Positions 8,954 through 18,440 of a stretch of DNA of 64,000 nucleotides are shown here, piece by piece. The position numbers and the translations under genes were made by a program. The stretch is from an uncultured Kordia sp. (GTDB taxonomy: Bacteria > Bacteroidota > Bacteroidia > Flavobacteriales > Flavobacteriaceae): positions 248,001 through 312,000 of the forward strand of contig NZ_CANLEA010000005.1 in the NCBI RefSeq assembly GCF_947489565.1, in the 5' to 3' direction. Below the pieces are notes generated by a model that was not told where the DNA came from, made no database searches, and saw only the letters and a list, made by a program, of their open reading frames with translations. How positions within the stretch are numbered: position 1 is the first letter of the stretch; the number at the start of each line of letters is the position of its first letter.

Positions 8954-9335
8954 GCTTCAGTTATCACAGGTTTATTTACATTTTTATCAGTATTCTTTTA
9001 AAGAAATTTATGGTATTAATTTAAAAATCAAAGATTAAGAGATCAATTGAAAACTCTAAAAAGAAGGAATTAACAAATAAACAGTTAGAAAAATACATGG
9101 CGAAACAATACCAATAAGTGAAGATTTACTCAATGCCATAGAGAAAGCTCTTTACGATTTGGTCTCTGACTAGTAATAATTATTTCAGCCCAATCTAACT
9201 TAATTCAAAGAACAATGCAATCTATCTAAAAAACTCATAATAAAAGCTGACCTCAATTTATAACTATCTCAGTCTTTTTGGCAATTTTGTGAGCGTACAT
9301 AAAGGTACATTTGGTGTTCAAATAAATATAATATC
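8954..9335. other. Gene-free stretch before the first NHLP precursor
   Basis: This 382-base AT-rich stretch has no convincing gene. Two short overlapping frames (about 9046-9117 and 9081-9172; the latter reads ..GETIPISEDLLNAIEKALYDL) could be remains of a lost gene, but I cannot name it. The 3' end carries the precursor promoter described separately. Confidence 0.5.
9265..9313 (+). promoter_or_regulatory. Shared RiPP-locus promoter, copy 1
   Basis: CTCAGTCTTTTTGGCAATTTT is followed by the -7 box TACATTTG (9306-9313), whose first base lies 26 bases after the first G of GG (9280). The ATG is 30 bases further on. Copies 2, 3 and 4 have the same spacing. Confidence 0.65.
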
Positions 9336-9695
9336 ATGGAATCAACGGAACAACAGGAAAAAGCAAATGAATTTTTAGCAAGCATTTATAAAAAGGCATG
9401 GGAAGATGAAGGTTTTAAAAGAAATTTAATCAGCAATCCAATAGAGACCTTAAATAAATTTACTGGTAAAAAAGCAAATATATCTATTGATAAAAATGTG
9501 ATGGTGGAAGATCAAACCAATCCTAATCATGTGTATATAAATATCCCTGCAAAGCCGGCTGGTATGGAAGATGTTGAATTGACAGAGGATCAATTAGAAA
9601 CGGTTTCTGGAGGTAATTTTGAAAACCCTTTATACATTGATTGGGGAAGCTTAATCGATGGAGTTAAAGAAGAAGTAAGTAGTTGGTTTGACTAA
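9336..9695 (+). CDS. NHLP-type RiPP precursor peptide 1
   Basis: A 119-aa precursor. The leader has the nitrile-hydratase-like pattern (KKAWEDEGFKRNLISNP, then VEDQTNPNHVYINIPAKP) and ends in LTEDQLETVSGG, a double-glycine site for a C39 peptidase. The predicted core is the 27 residues after GG; it is acidic and aromatic with no Cys and no Thr. The gene has its own promoter copy and is followed by a terminator at 9794, just before the export operon. Maturation and export by the C39-ABC system are inferred from family and proximity. Confidence 0.9.
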   Translation: MESTEQQEKANEFLASIYKKAWEDEGFKRNLISNPIETLNKFTGKKANISIDKNVMVEDQTNPNHVYINIPAKPAGMEDVELTEDQLETVSGGNFENPLYIDWGSLIDGVKEEVSSWFD

Positions 9696-9793
9696 ACTGT
9701 TCAAAAGGCGATGAGTTTTTTTGATAAATAGTAAAGAAACTACCTGTATACATAATCAATTTAGAGTATTCTAAACTTGAATCCAATTTTAGA

Positions 9794-9820
9794 AGCGATC
9801 TTTTTAGATCGCTTTTTTTG
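9794..9820 (+). terminator. Intrinsic terminator after precursor 1
   Basis: A perfect 8-bp stem AGCGATCT / AGATCGCT with a four-T loop is followed by a run of seven T. It separates precursor 1 from the export operon, whose promoter starts 35 bases later. Confidence 0.85.
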
Positions 9821-9852
9821 TTTTACAAGCAATACTGTCACTTTCAACTGTG

Positions 9853-9891
9853 TCATTGGCAGTTTTAAAATACTATCAAAATATAACTTAG
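9853..9891 (+). promoter_or_regulatory. Shared RiPP-locus promoter, copy 4, for the export operon
   Basis: TCATTGGCAGTTTT is followed by TAACTTAG (9884-9891), one mismatch from TAnnTTTG. The 26-base distance from the first G of GG (9858) matches the three precursor promoters. The ATG at 9919 is 35 bases after the -7 box start. The upstream TCAGT part is less conserved here. Confidence 0.5.
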
Positions 9892-9918
9892 CAATATTAA
9901 TATTTAATACGATAAAAC

Positions 9919-10437
9919 ATGAAACGAGTACTTTTTTTACTGGGTCATTTAAACGATTTAGATATCGAGTGGATGATAAATAATGGTAGTAAAGCTGATC
10001 TAGAAGCGGGAGACAGATTAATCAGTAAAGGCAAAACTATTGAAAATCTATACATAGTCTTATCAGGTGAATTATCTATTAACGATGGTGTTAGTCAAAA
10101 TCACATTGCTCTTATAGGTTCTGGAGAAATTGTTGGAGAAATGTCTTTTTTAGAATCCAGACCACCATCAGTATCTGTTATTGCAACACAACCAACATCC
10201 GTTTTTTGTATCTCTAGAGAATTGATGAATAGCAGACTTGCAACAAACTTAGAGTTTAGAGCTAACTTTTATTATGCTATTTCATTATTCCTATCAAACA
10301 GATTGCGTAAAACAACAAGTCAACTCGGTTATGGTTCACCAGATGAAGCAGATGTAATAGATGAAAATGTATTAGACGGTGTTTCTCAAGCAGGATCAAG
10401 ATTTGGTCAAATATTACAGAAATTTTCAGAAGTATAA
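9919..10437 (+). CDS. Cyclic nucleotide-binding domain protein
   Basis: A 172-aa protein that is almost only a CAP-ED beta-roll, with GDRLISKGKTIENLYIVLSGEL and the phosphate-binding-cassette-like GEIVGEMSFLESRPPSVSVIA. No DNA-binding domain is attached, so it is unlikely to be a CRP-type transcription factor. As first gene of the seven-gene export operon it may regulate the exporter by binding cAMP or cGMP. Two class III cyclases are encoded in the same locus. The short C-terminal tail, about 40 residues, has no recognisable motif. Confidence 0.82.
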   Translation: MKRVLFLLGHLNDLDIEWMINNGSKADLEAGDRLISKGKTIENLYIVLSGELSINDGVSQNHIALIGSGEIVGEMSFLESRPPSVSVIATQPTSVFCISRELMNSRLATNLEFRANFYYAISLFLSNRLRKTTSQLGYGSPDEADVIDENVLDGVSQAGSRFGQILQKFSEV

Positions 10438-10449
10438 AAAAGCAATAGA

Positions 10450-12015
10450 ATGAACTACAGAGTCATATTTTTTAGTTTTCTACTAGTTGGAATGTATCAA
10501 GTACATAGTCAAACAGCAATTTCCGTTGATATTGTGAAATTGTCAGAGGTTATGCTTGAGGAAAACCCAATCATAAAAAGAAATATTTTAAGTATCAATA
10601 GTGCTGAAGGCGGTTTGCAAATACAAAGTAGCGTCTTTGACTATCAATTGATATCTAGAGCATCATTTAGTCGTGATGCCTTAAATCTTTTTGAAGCAGA
10701 TCCCAGAAATGATTTTTTAGATGATAAATTAAAATCAAGAAGCACTGGTGTATCTGTAGGTTTTCAAAAAACATTTCGATCTAGTTTAACAGCTAATTTG
10801 AGTGTAGATTATTCTATGGCAAATGATAACTTTCCTATCAATAGGTTTAACCAAAATGTAGGTTCTTACTTTGGAGACCATTCAATGTCTACTACTTTTT
10901 CTTTAACACAGCCATTGTTAAGAGGTAGAGGAAGACGAATAGCTACGGCTTTAGAAGAAGCTTCTGTCTTAAACCTAGAAAGTACGAATGAAAATATAGT
11001 ATTTGCAAATTCATTTGAATTGCTACAAACTGGAGGAGCCTATTGGCAATATGTTGCCGCAACAAAAAGATTGAAAATTTTTAAAGAAAATGAAGCGCGT
11101 GTTAGGCGTGTTTTAGAAATAACTGAGGAATTAGTCAAAGCCGACAAAAGACCTGCAGGAGATGTATTTCAGGTAAAAGCAGATTTAGCAAATCAGGAAC
11201 GACAAACAAAAGTTGCAGAGCAATCATTATACAGTGCAAAACTCAATCTTGGACGTGCTATTGGTTTAAGTGAAGAAGAAAGTAAACAACTAGGAGATCC
11301 GTTAGATGAATTTCCAAGCATATTAGAATCTGGTTATACCAAAGATTTTGATAAGAAAAAATATTTAGAATTAGCTCAAAATAATAGAAAAGACATTTTG
11401 GCTTCTAAAAAACTACAAGAATCAATAGAGTTGCAGTTTAGTCTAGCAGAAAACAACAAAAAAGCACAGTTAGATCTTACTGGTTTTGTGCGTTATGGCG
11501 GTATGAATATGGGGAATGGAGTAGATCGTGCTTTGGCAACATTTTCACGTAATGAAGGAAATAATATTGGTTACGGACTTAGTTTAAACCTAACATTTCC
11601 TATCAACAATAATCTAGCAAAAGGAACATATAAACAAAACGAAGTAGCACTAAAAGATCAGCAAATAGCAGTTGAAAATTTAGAAAGAAATATAAACTTA
11701 AATGTTTCCATTGCACTCAACAACTTAGACAATACTGTTGAAGCTCTAAAACGAGCGAAAGAATCTCTTGATTTCTACCAAGAGGTTTATAACAATGAAC
11801 AAGTAAAATTTAAGAACGGTTTAACCATTTTATTAAACCTCATACAATTTCAAGAACGATTAACTTTTGCAGAATTAGACTATTTACGAGCGCATCAACA
11901 GTTTGCATCAGCAATCATTAATCTTCGATATGAAACAGGAACGTTACTCGTAGATAAAAATGGACTTACAGGAATAAGTAAAGAATTGTTTTATACAATC
12001 CCAACATATAACTAA
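10450..12015 (+). CDS. TolC-family outer membrane efflux protein
   Basis: A 521-aa protein with a signal peptide (residues 1-21, ending HSQ). It has the paired helical repeats of TolC-type channels, including LFKNGLTILLNLIQFQERLTFAELDYL-like segments near the C-terminus. It should form the outer membrane channel of a tripartite type I export system. It starts 12 bases after the cNMP-binding gene and lies 18 bases before the HlyD-type adaptor, so one transcript is very likely. Confidence 0.85.
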   Translation: MNYRVIFFSFLLVGMYQVHSQTAISVDIVKLSEVMLEENPIIKRNILSINSAEGGLQIQSSVFDYQLISRASFSRDALNLFEADPRNDFLDDKLKSRSTGVSVGFQKTFRSSLTANLSVDYSMANDNFPINRFNQNVGSYFGDHSMSTTFSLTQPLLRGRGRRIATALEEASVLNLESTNENIVFANSFELLQTGGAYWQYVAATKRLKIFKENEARVRRVLEITEELVKADKRPAGDVFQVKADLANQERQTKVAEQSLYSAKLNLGRAIGLSEEESKQLGDPLDEFPSILESGYTKDFDKKKYLELAQNNRKDILASKKLQESIELQFSLAENNKKAQLDLTGFVRYGGMNMGNGVDRALATFSRNEGNNIGYGLSLNLTFPINNNLAKGTYKQNEVALKDQQIAVENLERNINLNVSIALNNLDNTVEALKRAKESLDFYQEVYNNEQVKFKNGLTILLNLIQFQERLTFAELDYLRAHQQFASAIINLRYETGTLLVDKNGLTGISKELFYTIPTYN

Positions 12016-12033
12016 TTATTAAAAAACAACATC

Positions 12034-13296
12034 ATGGCAGCAGGATTTTTTAGAAAAGCAGCATTGGAAAAACTTTCCACACCCGAAAAGTTAGATCAAC
12101 TTATTAAAGTTACAAGCCCAAAAGGATGGATTGCCTTATTAACGATTACCCTAGTTTTAGGAACTGGAATTGCTTGGGCATTTATGGGAAGTGTAAAAAC
12201 AAAACTCAATGTTGTAGGTGTAATATTGGGTGGAGAAATTCATGAAGTAGTTGCTACATCACAAGGGCAATTAATAAGTGTTAACGTCAATGTTGGAGAT
12301 GAAATAAAAGAAGGAGACGTTATTGCGAAAATTGAACAACCTGAACTTTTTCAACAAATAGAAGGAGTCAAAGCAACTCTTAAAGAACGAAATTTTGATC
12401 TACAACAATTACTTTCTTATGGTAATCAAGATACGCGATTACAAGGAGAGATGATTCAGCAACAGCGAAGCAGCATTGAAATGCAAATTCAATCTGAAAA
12501 TAAGACTTTAGAATTTTTGAGAAATCAATTAGACACAGAAAAAGGATTGCTAAAACAAGGTTTAATCACTAGATCTCAGGTTGTGAATACAGAACAGCAA
12601 ATAGAATCTTCTATGAACTCTATAGAACGTCTAAAAGGACAAAGAGTTCAAACTTCTAGTCAAAAACTAAATTTAGGATTCGATTTACAACAAAAAATAA
12701 GCATCAGCAAACAACGAATTGCTGAAATGGAAAGAAACCTAGCAAATTTGCAAGAACGATATGATATCGAAACAAACATAAAGAGTTTATACTCAGGTGA
12801 AGTTGTTGAATTATTAACTGATGCTGGTATCGTAGTTAGACAAGGAACACCTTTATTCAAGCTTAAAAATCAGAGTCAAGTCGCAGGAAACAAATTAAGA
12901 GGTGTATTATACATTCCTTCTCAAGACGGTAAGAAAATTAAAGAAGGAATGGAAGCGTTGGTAGTTCCTTCTACGGTTCAGCCACAAGAATATGGCTTTA
13001 TGAAAGCTAAAGTAACCTATGTTTCTGACTTTCCTATTACACAAAAAGGAATGATGATGACTGTAAAAAATGATCAATTAGTACAAGGACTATTATCAAG
13101 AGGAGCAATGTTTGAAGTATATGTAGAATTTGAAAAAGATGAAGAATCGTATAGCGGTTTTAAATGGACATCAGCCAAAGGACCTCAAATTGCAATAAAT
13201 GAAGGTACTTCTTGTATGGGGAAAATAACTGTAAAAACAGAACCACCTGCAACGATGGTTGTACCAGCTTTAAAGAAATTCTTTGACCTTTATTAA
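12034..13296 (+). CDS. HlyD-type membrane fusion protein of the NHLM export system
   Basis: A 420-aa adaptor. It has one N-terminal membrane helix (about 33-53, GWIALLTITLVLGTGIAWAF), a lipoyl half-motif (about 66-98), a long coiled coil (about 110-250) and a beta-barrel domain. It should link the inner-membrane ABC transporter to the TolC channel. Its place directly before the C39-ABC gene matches the standard order of NHLM bacteriocin-type export systems. Confidence 0.87.
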   Translation: MAAGFFRKAALEKLSTPEKLDQLIKVTSPKGWIALLTITLVLGTGIAWAFMGSVKTKLNVVGVILGGEIHEVVATSQGQLISVNVNVGDEIKEGDVIAKIEQPELFQQIEGVKATLKERNFDLQQLLSYGNQDTRLQGEMIQQQRSSIEMQIQSENKTLEFLRNQLDTEKGLLKQGLITRSQVVNTEQQIESSMNSIERLKGQRVQTSSQKLNLGFDLQQKISISKQRIAEMERNLANLQERYDIETNIKSLYSGEVVELLTDAGIVVRQGTPLFKLKNQSQVAGNKLRGVLYIPSQDGKKIKEGMEALVVPSTVQPQEYGFMKAKVTYVSDFPITQKGMMMTVKNDQLVQGLLSRGAMFEVYVEFEKDEESYSGFKWTSAKGPQIAINEGTSCMGKITVKTEPPATMVVPALKKFFDLY

Positions 13297-13307
13297 TACC
13301 ATTAGCC

Positions 13308-15506
13308 ATGACTAAAAAGAAAGATATTAAAAAAGAAAAAAAGCTGCCGCGTCCAGTTAAAACACCTACCGTTTTACAAATGGAAGCTGTAGAATGTGGA
13401 GCTGCTGCTTTGAGTATTATTTTAGGATATTATGGGAAATATGTTCCATTAGAAAAACTAAGAATTGCTTGTGGTGTGTCTAGAGATGGACTAAAAGCTT
13501 CTAATATTCTGAAAGCTGCACGAGGACTTGGTTTGGAAGCAAAAGGATATGCAAAGTCAATCGAAAAGTTGAAAGCGCTTGAAATGCCAGCGATCATATT
13601 TTGGAATTTCAATCACTTTCTTGTTATTGAAGGGTTTACCAAAACCAAAGTATTCCTAAGCGATCCAGCACAGGGAAGATACAGTGTAACACATCAAGAA
13701 TTTGATGATGCCTTTACAGGAGTAGTATTGACTTTTAAACCAGGAGAAAAATTTGAAAAAGGAAATGAGAAAAAAGGATTACTTAGTTCATTAGGATCAA
13801 GAGTGGCAAACTCAAAAATGAGTATAACTTATATTCTTTTAGCAAGTCTTTTTCTAGTAATCCCAGGACTTGTAATTCCTTCCTTCACAAAAATATTTAT
13901 AGATAAATTTCTAGTAAATCAGATATCAGGGTTTGTGATGCCTTTACTTTTAATCATGGGAGGTGTCTTGATCGTTAATTCCATACTTGTATATCTTCAG
14001 CAATACTATTTATTACGATTAGAAACAAAATTAGCACTCGCAACATCCAGTAAGTTTTTATGGCATGTATTTCATTTACCCATTGCTTTTTTTACGCAAC
14101 GTTACAGTGGTGAAATAGGAAATAGAGTATCCTTAAATGATAAAGTTGCAAGGCTATTAAGCGGAAACTTAGCAAATTCAGGGTTAAATGTAATTGTAGT
14201 TGTGTTTTATGCACTAATGATGTTTTCGTATGATGTTTTACTGACAGTAATTGGTATTAGTATGGCAACATTAAACATTGTAGCATTAAGATTTGTATCA
14301 AGAGCCAGAAAAGATGGAAATCGAAGTTTTGTAAATGAAAACGGAAAACTTTTAGGAACAACAACATCGGGGATAAGCATGATTGAAACCCTAAAAGCTT
14401 CTGGTAGAGAAAATGATTTCTTTACTACATGGACAGGCTATTTGGCTAAGGTAACAAACGCTCAACAAGAGTTAGGTTGGCTAACAACACGTCTCAATGT
14501 TATTCCACCTTTATTAATGTCATTAACGACAACAATTGTATTGGGAATTGGAGCCATGCGAATCATGGATGGAGATATGACTTTAGGGATGTTAGTTGCC
14601 TTTTTATACTTAATGAACAACTTCATGGGACCTGTAAATCAATTAGTGACTGTAGGTAGTATACTTCAAGAGACAGAAGGTGATATGGGACGTATAGACG
14701 ATGTTTTGAATTATGAGATCTCTAGTGAATTTAATGAAGAAAATGCAGTAACAAAGGAAAAAAATGGAAATGTAAGTCTAGGAAAACTTACAGGACATTT
14801 TGAAATGAAAAACGTAACATTTGGTTACAATCCTACAACACCAGCTTTAATTACGGATTTTAGTTTAACCTTAAAACCAGGGAGTAGAGTAGCGCTTGTA
14901 GGAGGTTCTGGTAGTGGTAAATCTACTGTAGCAAGAATAGTTTCAGGATTATACGAACCATGGGAAGGCGAAATACGTTTCGATGGCAGACTAAGAAAAG
15001 ATATTTCGAGACATGTAATTACAGAATCAATTGCAGTAATTGATCAAGAAGTACTAATGTTTAAAGGTTCTATACAAGAAAATATTGCTTTTTGGGATGA
15101 CAATATTCCTGAAAAACACATCATTCAATCGGCTAAAGATGCAGCAATTCACGATGTCGTGGCAGCTAGAACAAATGCCTATGATAGTGAAGTAATGGAA
15201 CGAGGAGCTAACTTTAGTGGAGGACAACGTCAGCGATTAGAAATTGCAAGAGCTTTGGCTTTAAATCCATCTATTCTCATCATGGATGAAGCAACAAGTG
15301 CTTTAGATCCTAAATCAGAAAAAATAGTAATGGATAATATCAAAAAACGCGGATGCACGTGTTTGATAGTAGCACATAGATTAAGTACAATTATGGATTG
15401 CGATGAAATAATTGTAATGGACTTTGGAAAAATCGTAGAAAGAGGAACTCACAAAGAGTTATTAGAGTTAAATGGTACATACGCTAAGTTAATTGATTCA
15501 AAATAA
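13308..15506 (+). CDS. NHLM-type peptidase-containing ABC exporter (C39 peptidase, TM, ATPase)
   Basis: A 732-aa protein. Residues 18-145 are a C39 peptidase with catalytic Cys30 in QMEAVECGAAA, His in NFNHFLVIEG and Asp in LSDPA. Six membrane helices follow (about 160-440). The C-terminal ATPase has Walker A GGSGSGKS at 532-539, signature FSGGQRQRLEIARAL and Walker B ILIMDEATSALD. It should cut NHLP leaders after GG and export the core peptide. All key residues are present. It is followed within 6 bases by a second ABC gene, the usual NHLM pair. Confidence 0.93.
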   Translation: MTKKKDIKKEKKLPRPVKTPTVLQMEAVECGAAALSIILGYYGKYVPLEKLRIACGVSRDGLKASNILKAARGLGLEAKGYAKSIEKLKALEMPAIIFWNFNHFLVIEGFTKTKVFLSDPAQGRYSVTHQEFDDAFTGVVLTFKPGEKFEKGNEKKGLLSSLGSRVANSKMSITYILLASLFLVIPGLVIPSFTKIFIDKFLVNQISGFVMPLLLIMGGVLIVNSILVYLQQYYLLRLETKLALATSSKFLWHVFHLPIAFFTQRYSGEIGNRVSLNDKVARLLSGNLANSGLNVIVVVFYALMMFSYDVLLTVIGISMATLNIVALRFVSRARKDGNRSFVNENGKLLGTTTSGISMIETLKASGRENDFFTTWTGYLAKVTNAQQELGWLTTRLNVIPPLLMSLTTTIVLGIGAMRIMDGDMTLGMLVAFLYLMNNFMGPVNQLVTVGSILQETEGDMGRIDDVLNYEISSEFNEENAVTKEKNGNVSLGKLTGHFEMKNVTFGYNPTTPALITDFSLTLKPGSRVALVGGSGSGKSTVARIVSGLYEPWEGEIRFDGRLRKDISRHVITESIAVIDQEVLMFKGSIQENIAFWDDNIPEKHIIQSAKDAAIHDVVAARTNAYDSEVMERGANFSGGQRQRLEIARALALNPSILIMDEATSALDPKSEKIVMDNIKKRGCTCLIVAHRLSTIMDCDEIIVMDFGKIVERGTHKELLELNGTYAKLIDSK

Positions 15507-15512
15507 AACGTT

Positions 15513-18425
15513 ATGTCTGAAAATATAAAAATAAGTTTAGAAGAAAATCAGTCATTAATCCTAAGAGAGCATGACAGGTTTTGGATGATTACTTCTGGAG
15601 AAGTAGATGTTTTTTATGCAGACATCGACGAAAATGGAGAATATGCAAGTACATTAAAATATTTATATAGTGCTGTAGCCGGAGAATTACTTTCGAGTCT
15701 AATTTCTTCCGAAAAGCAGGAAACAAACATCAAATTAGTGCTTGTAAGTAAAGGAGCTTCTTTAGTTGCAATCAATAAAAACAAACTATTAGAAATTGAT
15801 CATATTTTTCTAAAAAGTATGATAGATAAGTGGGTTTTAAAAACAGCTCATCAAATACAACAAGTCAATGCACCAAGATTATACACGCCTTTAGTGATTT
15901 CTAAAACGATTCCTCTAAAGAATGAAAGTATAGCATTTCCAACCAAAGGTTTGGTCTGGTGTTCTGTAATGAAAGGAGAAATTAGCAAATATTCACAAGA
16001 TGCTTCTTTAAATACTGAATCAGAATTTAACTATCCATTTCCGGTATCAAACAATTTATGGATCAAAGTAGTAAGTAATGATTGTGAAGTAAAAATATTG
16101 AGTACTAGAGAAATGCTCAAAGATGAGATTTACTTCATGCTCTCTTTAAATGATTTACAAAATCATTTATATGCAAAACTGATTAAAAACTTTGAATTAA
16201 AAAAAGGCGAAGAAGAACAACGCATTACAGAAAAAATAACGTCTGAAACATCAAATTTAACAAAAACATTAAACCAATTACGAACGATTGTAGTAGGTGA
16301 AAAAAAACAAGAACTAACTTCTTCAACAGATAGTAAAAAAGTTAACAGTAACTTATTTGAATCTTGTAAGTTAATAGGGGAAGCTGTTGGATTTGAGTTT
16401 AAAGCTCCAAAATACATGGAGTCTTATAAAAACAGTACTACTAACCAACTATACGCTATTGCACAAACTTCAAAAGTCAGAGTTAGAAAAATTATACTAA
16501 GAGGTACATGGTGGAAAGAAGAGAATGGACATTTATTGGCTTTTTATAAAGAAGATAAAAGACCTGTAGCACTTATTCAAAGTACACCTACGAGTTATAC
16601 GCTCAAAGATGTTACAACTGGAGAACAGTTAAAAGTAAATCATGAAATTGCAGAAAAGTTAGAACCTATCTGTTACATGTTCTTTTACGGTTTTAATGAT
16701 ACAATGACATCCGTAAGGAAAATTGGGAAATTTGCAATACAAGGAATTAAAAAAGATGCTAAGTATTTAATTTTAGCTGCTTTTGCAGGAAGTTTAGTCG
16801 GATTACTAGTACCAATATTATCTGGAATTATGTTTGATGATGTAATACCTTCCGCAGACAAATCGTTGCATTTTGAAATATTCGGAATCATGTTAATGTT
16901 AGGTGTTGTTTCTGCTGGTTTACAACTGATTAAAGGTGTTTTACAGCTTAGAGTTGAAACAAAATCAAGCCTTAACCTACAGGCAGGAGTAATGGATCAC
17001 TTATTACGATTACCAGTAACATTTTATAAGAAATTCTCTGCTGGAGATCTTACAAATAGAGCGTTAAGTATCAACGGAATTCGTCAAATATTGTCTAGTA
17101 CAGTAATGACAGCAGTTTTAAGTGGAGCTTTCTCATTCGTAAACCTAGCATTACTATTTTATTATGCACCTAGTCTTGCTTGGATTGGAGTTCTATTAGC
17201 AGTAATTGCAGTTGTATTCATGTCCGTTATTGGTTTTATGAAGCTTAAATACGATCGACAAATTTCTAATATTCAAGGTGACTTACAAGGATTTCTTTTT
17301 GAATTTTTATCAGGAATTACAAAAATTAGAATAACTGGTGGAGAAAAAAGAGTATTCACACTGTGGGCAGATAAATTTGCCAAACTAAAACAACTAGGAT
17401 TTACGTCTGGTAGCTATCAAAATTATGTAGAAGTTTTCAATGCTTCGTATCCATTATTTACAAGTGTTTTCTTCTTTGCATTTATCTATTATACAGTAAC
17501 AAGTGCAACAACAGCAGGAACAATGCTATCTGTGGGAGCTTTTATGGCCTTTATCAGTGCTTTTAATCAATTCTTAAGAGATTGTTTAAAAATGAGTATG
17601 GCTTTAATTACTTCGTTGAATATTATAACACTATACGAAAGAGTAAAACCAATTTTAGAAGAAGTGCCAGAATCTTCAGAAGATAGTACAGATCCAGGTG
17701 AATTAGTTGGAGACATAGAAATGAATTCAATATCATTTAGATATCATGAAGATCAACCACTTGTTTTAAACGATGTTTCATTCAAAATTAATCAAGGAGA
17801 AATGGTTGCTTTCGTAGGAACTTCAGGATCTGGAAAATCTACTATAATGCGACTCTTACTAGGGTTTGAATCGCCAGAAGCGGGTTCTATCTATTATGAC
17901 AATGATGCATACGATTCTATGAATAAAGACTTAGTGCGAAGACAAATTGGAGTGGTACTTCAAAGTGGTGCCTTAATGTCTGGAAGTATCTACAAAAACA
18001 TTGTAGGAAATTCTGAATTAACATTGGAAGATGCTTGGGAAGCAGCTCGTATGGCTGGTATGGAAGAAGATATCAAAAATATGCCTATGGAAATGCATAC
18101 AGTGATCAGTGAAGGTGCCGGAACATTCTCAGGAGGACAGCGTCAACGTCTTATGATAGCACGTGCTATTGCTCACAAACCAAGACTTCTATTTATGGAT
18201 GAAGCTACAAGTGCTTTAGATAATAGAACCCAAAATATAGTTTCAGAAAGTTTAGACAAATTACAAGCGACAAGAATCGTTATTGCACACCGTTTAAGTA
18301 CTGTGAAAAATGCAGACCGTATCTATGTGTTAGACAAAGGAACAATTGTAGAATCAGGTTCTTACGAAGAATTAATGGACCAAAACGGAATATTCTCAAG
18401 TTTAGCAAAAAGACAAATAGCATAG
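15513..18425 (+). CDS. NHLM-type second ABC exporter with long N-terminal domain, no peptidase
   Basis: A 970-aa protein. The first roughly 400 residues are soluble; residues 14-130 resemble a degenerate cNMP-binding-like roll (LREHDRFWMITSGEVDVFYAD), as in the NHLM ABC2 family. The membrane domain is about 420-700. The ATPase has GTSGSGKS at 769-776, FSGGQRQRLMIARAI and LLFMDEATSALD. It probably forms a heterodimer with the upstream peptidase-ABC protein. There is no C39 Cys/His set, as expected for this subfamily. The degenerate nucleotide roll fits the cNMP theme of the operon. Confidence 0.9.
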   Translation: MSENIKISLEENQSLILREHDRFWMITSGEVDVFYADIDENGEYASTLKYLYSAVAGELLSSLISSEKQETNIKLVLVSKGASLVAINKNKLLEIDHIFLKSMIDKWVLKTAHQIQQVNAPRLYTPLVISKTIPLKNESIAFPTKGLVWCSVMKGEISKYSQDASLNTESEFNYPFPVSNNLWIKVVSNDCEVKILSTREMLKDEIYFMLSLNDLQNHLYAKLIKNFELKKGEEEQRITEKITSETSNLTKTLNQLRTIVVGEKKQELTSSTDSKKVNSNLFESCKLIGEAVGFEFKAPKYMESYKNSTTNQLYAIAQTSKVRVRKIILRGTWWKEENGHLLAFYKEDKRPVALIQSTPTSYTLKDVTTGEQLKVNHEIAEKLEPICYMFFYGFNDTMTSVRKIGKFAIQGIKKDAKYLILAAFAGSLVGLLVPILSGIMFDDVIPSADKSLHFEIFGIMLMLGVVSAGLQLIKGVLQLRVETKSSLNLQAGVMDHLLRLPVTFYKKFSAGDLTNRALSINGIRQILSSTVMTAVLSGAFSFVNLALLFYYAPSLAWIGVLLAVIAVVFMSVIGFMKLKYDRQISNIQGDLQGFLFEFLSGITKIRITGGEKRVFTLWADKFAKLKQLGFTSGSYQNYVEVFNASYPLFTSVFFFAFIYYTVTSATTAGTMLSVGAFMAFISAFNQFLRDCLKMSMALITSLNIITLYERVKPILEEVPESSEDSTDPGELVGDIEMNSISFRYHEDQPLVLNDVSFKINQGEMVAFVGTSGSGKSTIMRLLLGFESPEAGSIYYDNDAYDSMNKDLVRRQIGVVLQSGALMSGSIYKNIVGNSELTLEDAWEAARMAGMEEDIKNMPMEMHTVISEGAGTFSGGQRQRLMIARAIAHKPRLLFMDEATSALDNRTQNIVSESLDKLQATRIVIAHRLSTVKNADRIYVLDKGTIVESGSYEELMDQNGIFSSLAKRQIA

Positions 18426-18440
18426 AAACATTAGTAAAGA

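Noticed and set aside
9046-9172. Two short overlapping frames as a broken gene
   Set aside because: Too short and without any recognisable family; recorded only as possible remains.
9265-9300. Sigma-54 promoter upstream of precursor 1 and its copies
   Set aside because: TGGCA fits the -24 half, but no GC at -12 is present in any copy, while a TAnnTTTR box is; a variant of the primary-type promoter is more likely.
9777-9983. 68-residue frame overlapping the start of the cNMP-binding gene
   Set aside because: It spans the terminator at 9794 and the export-operon promoter, and overlaps the true gene in another frame.
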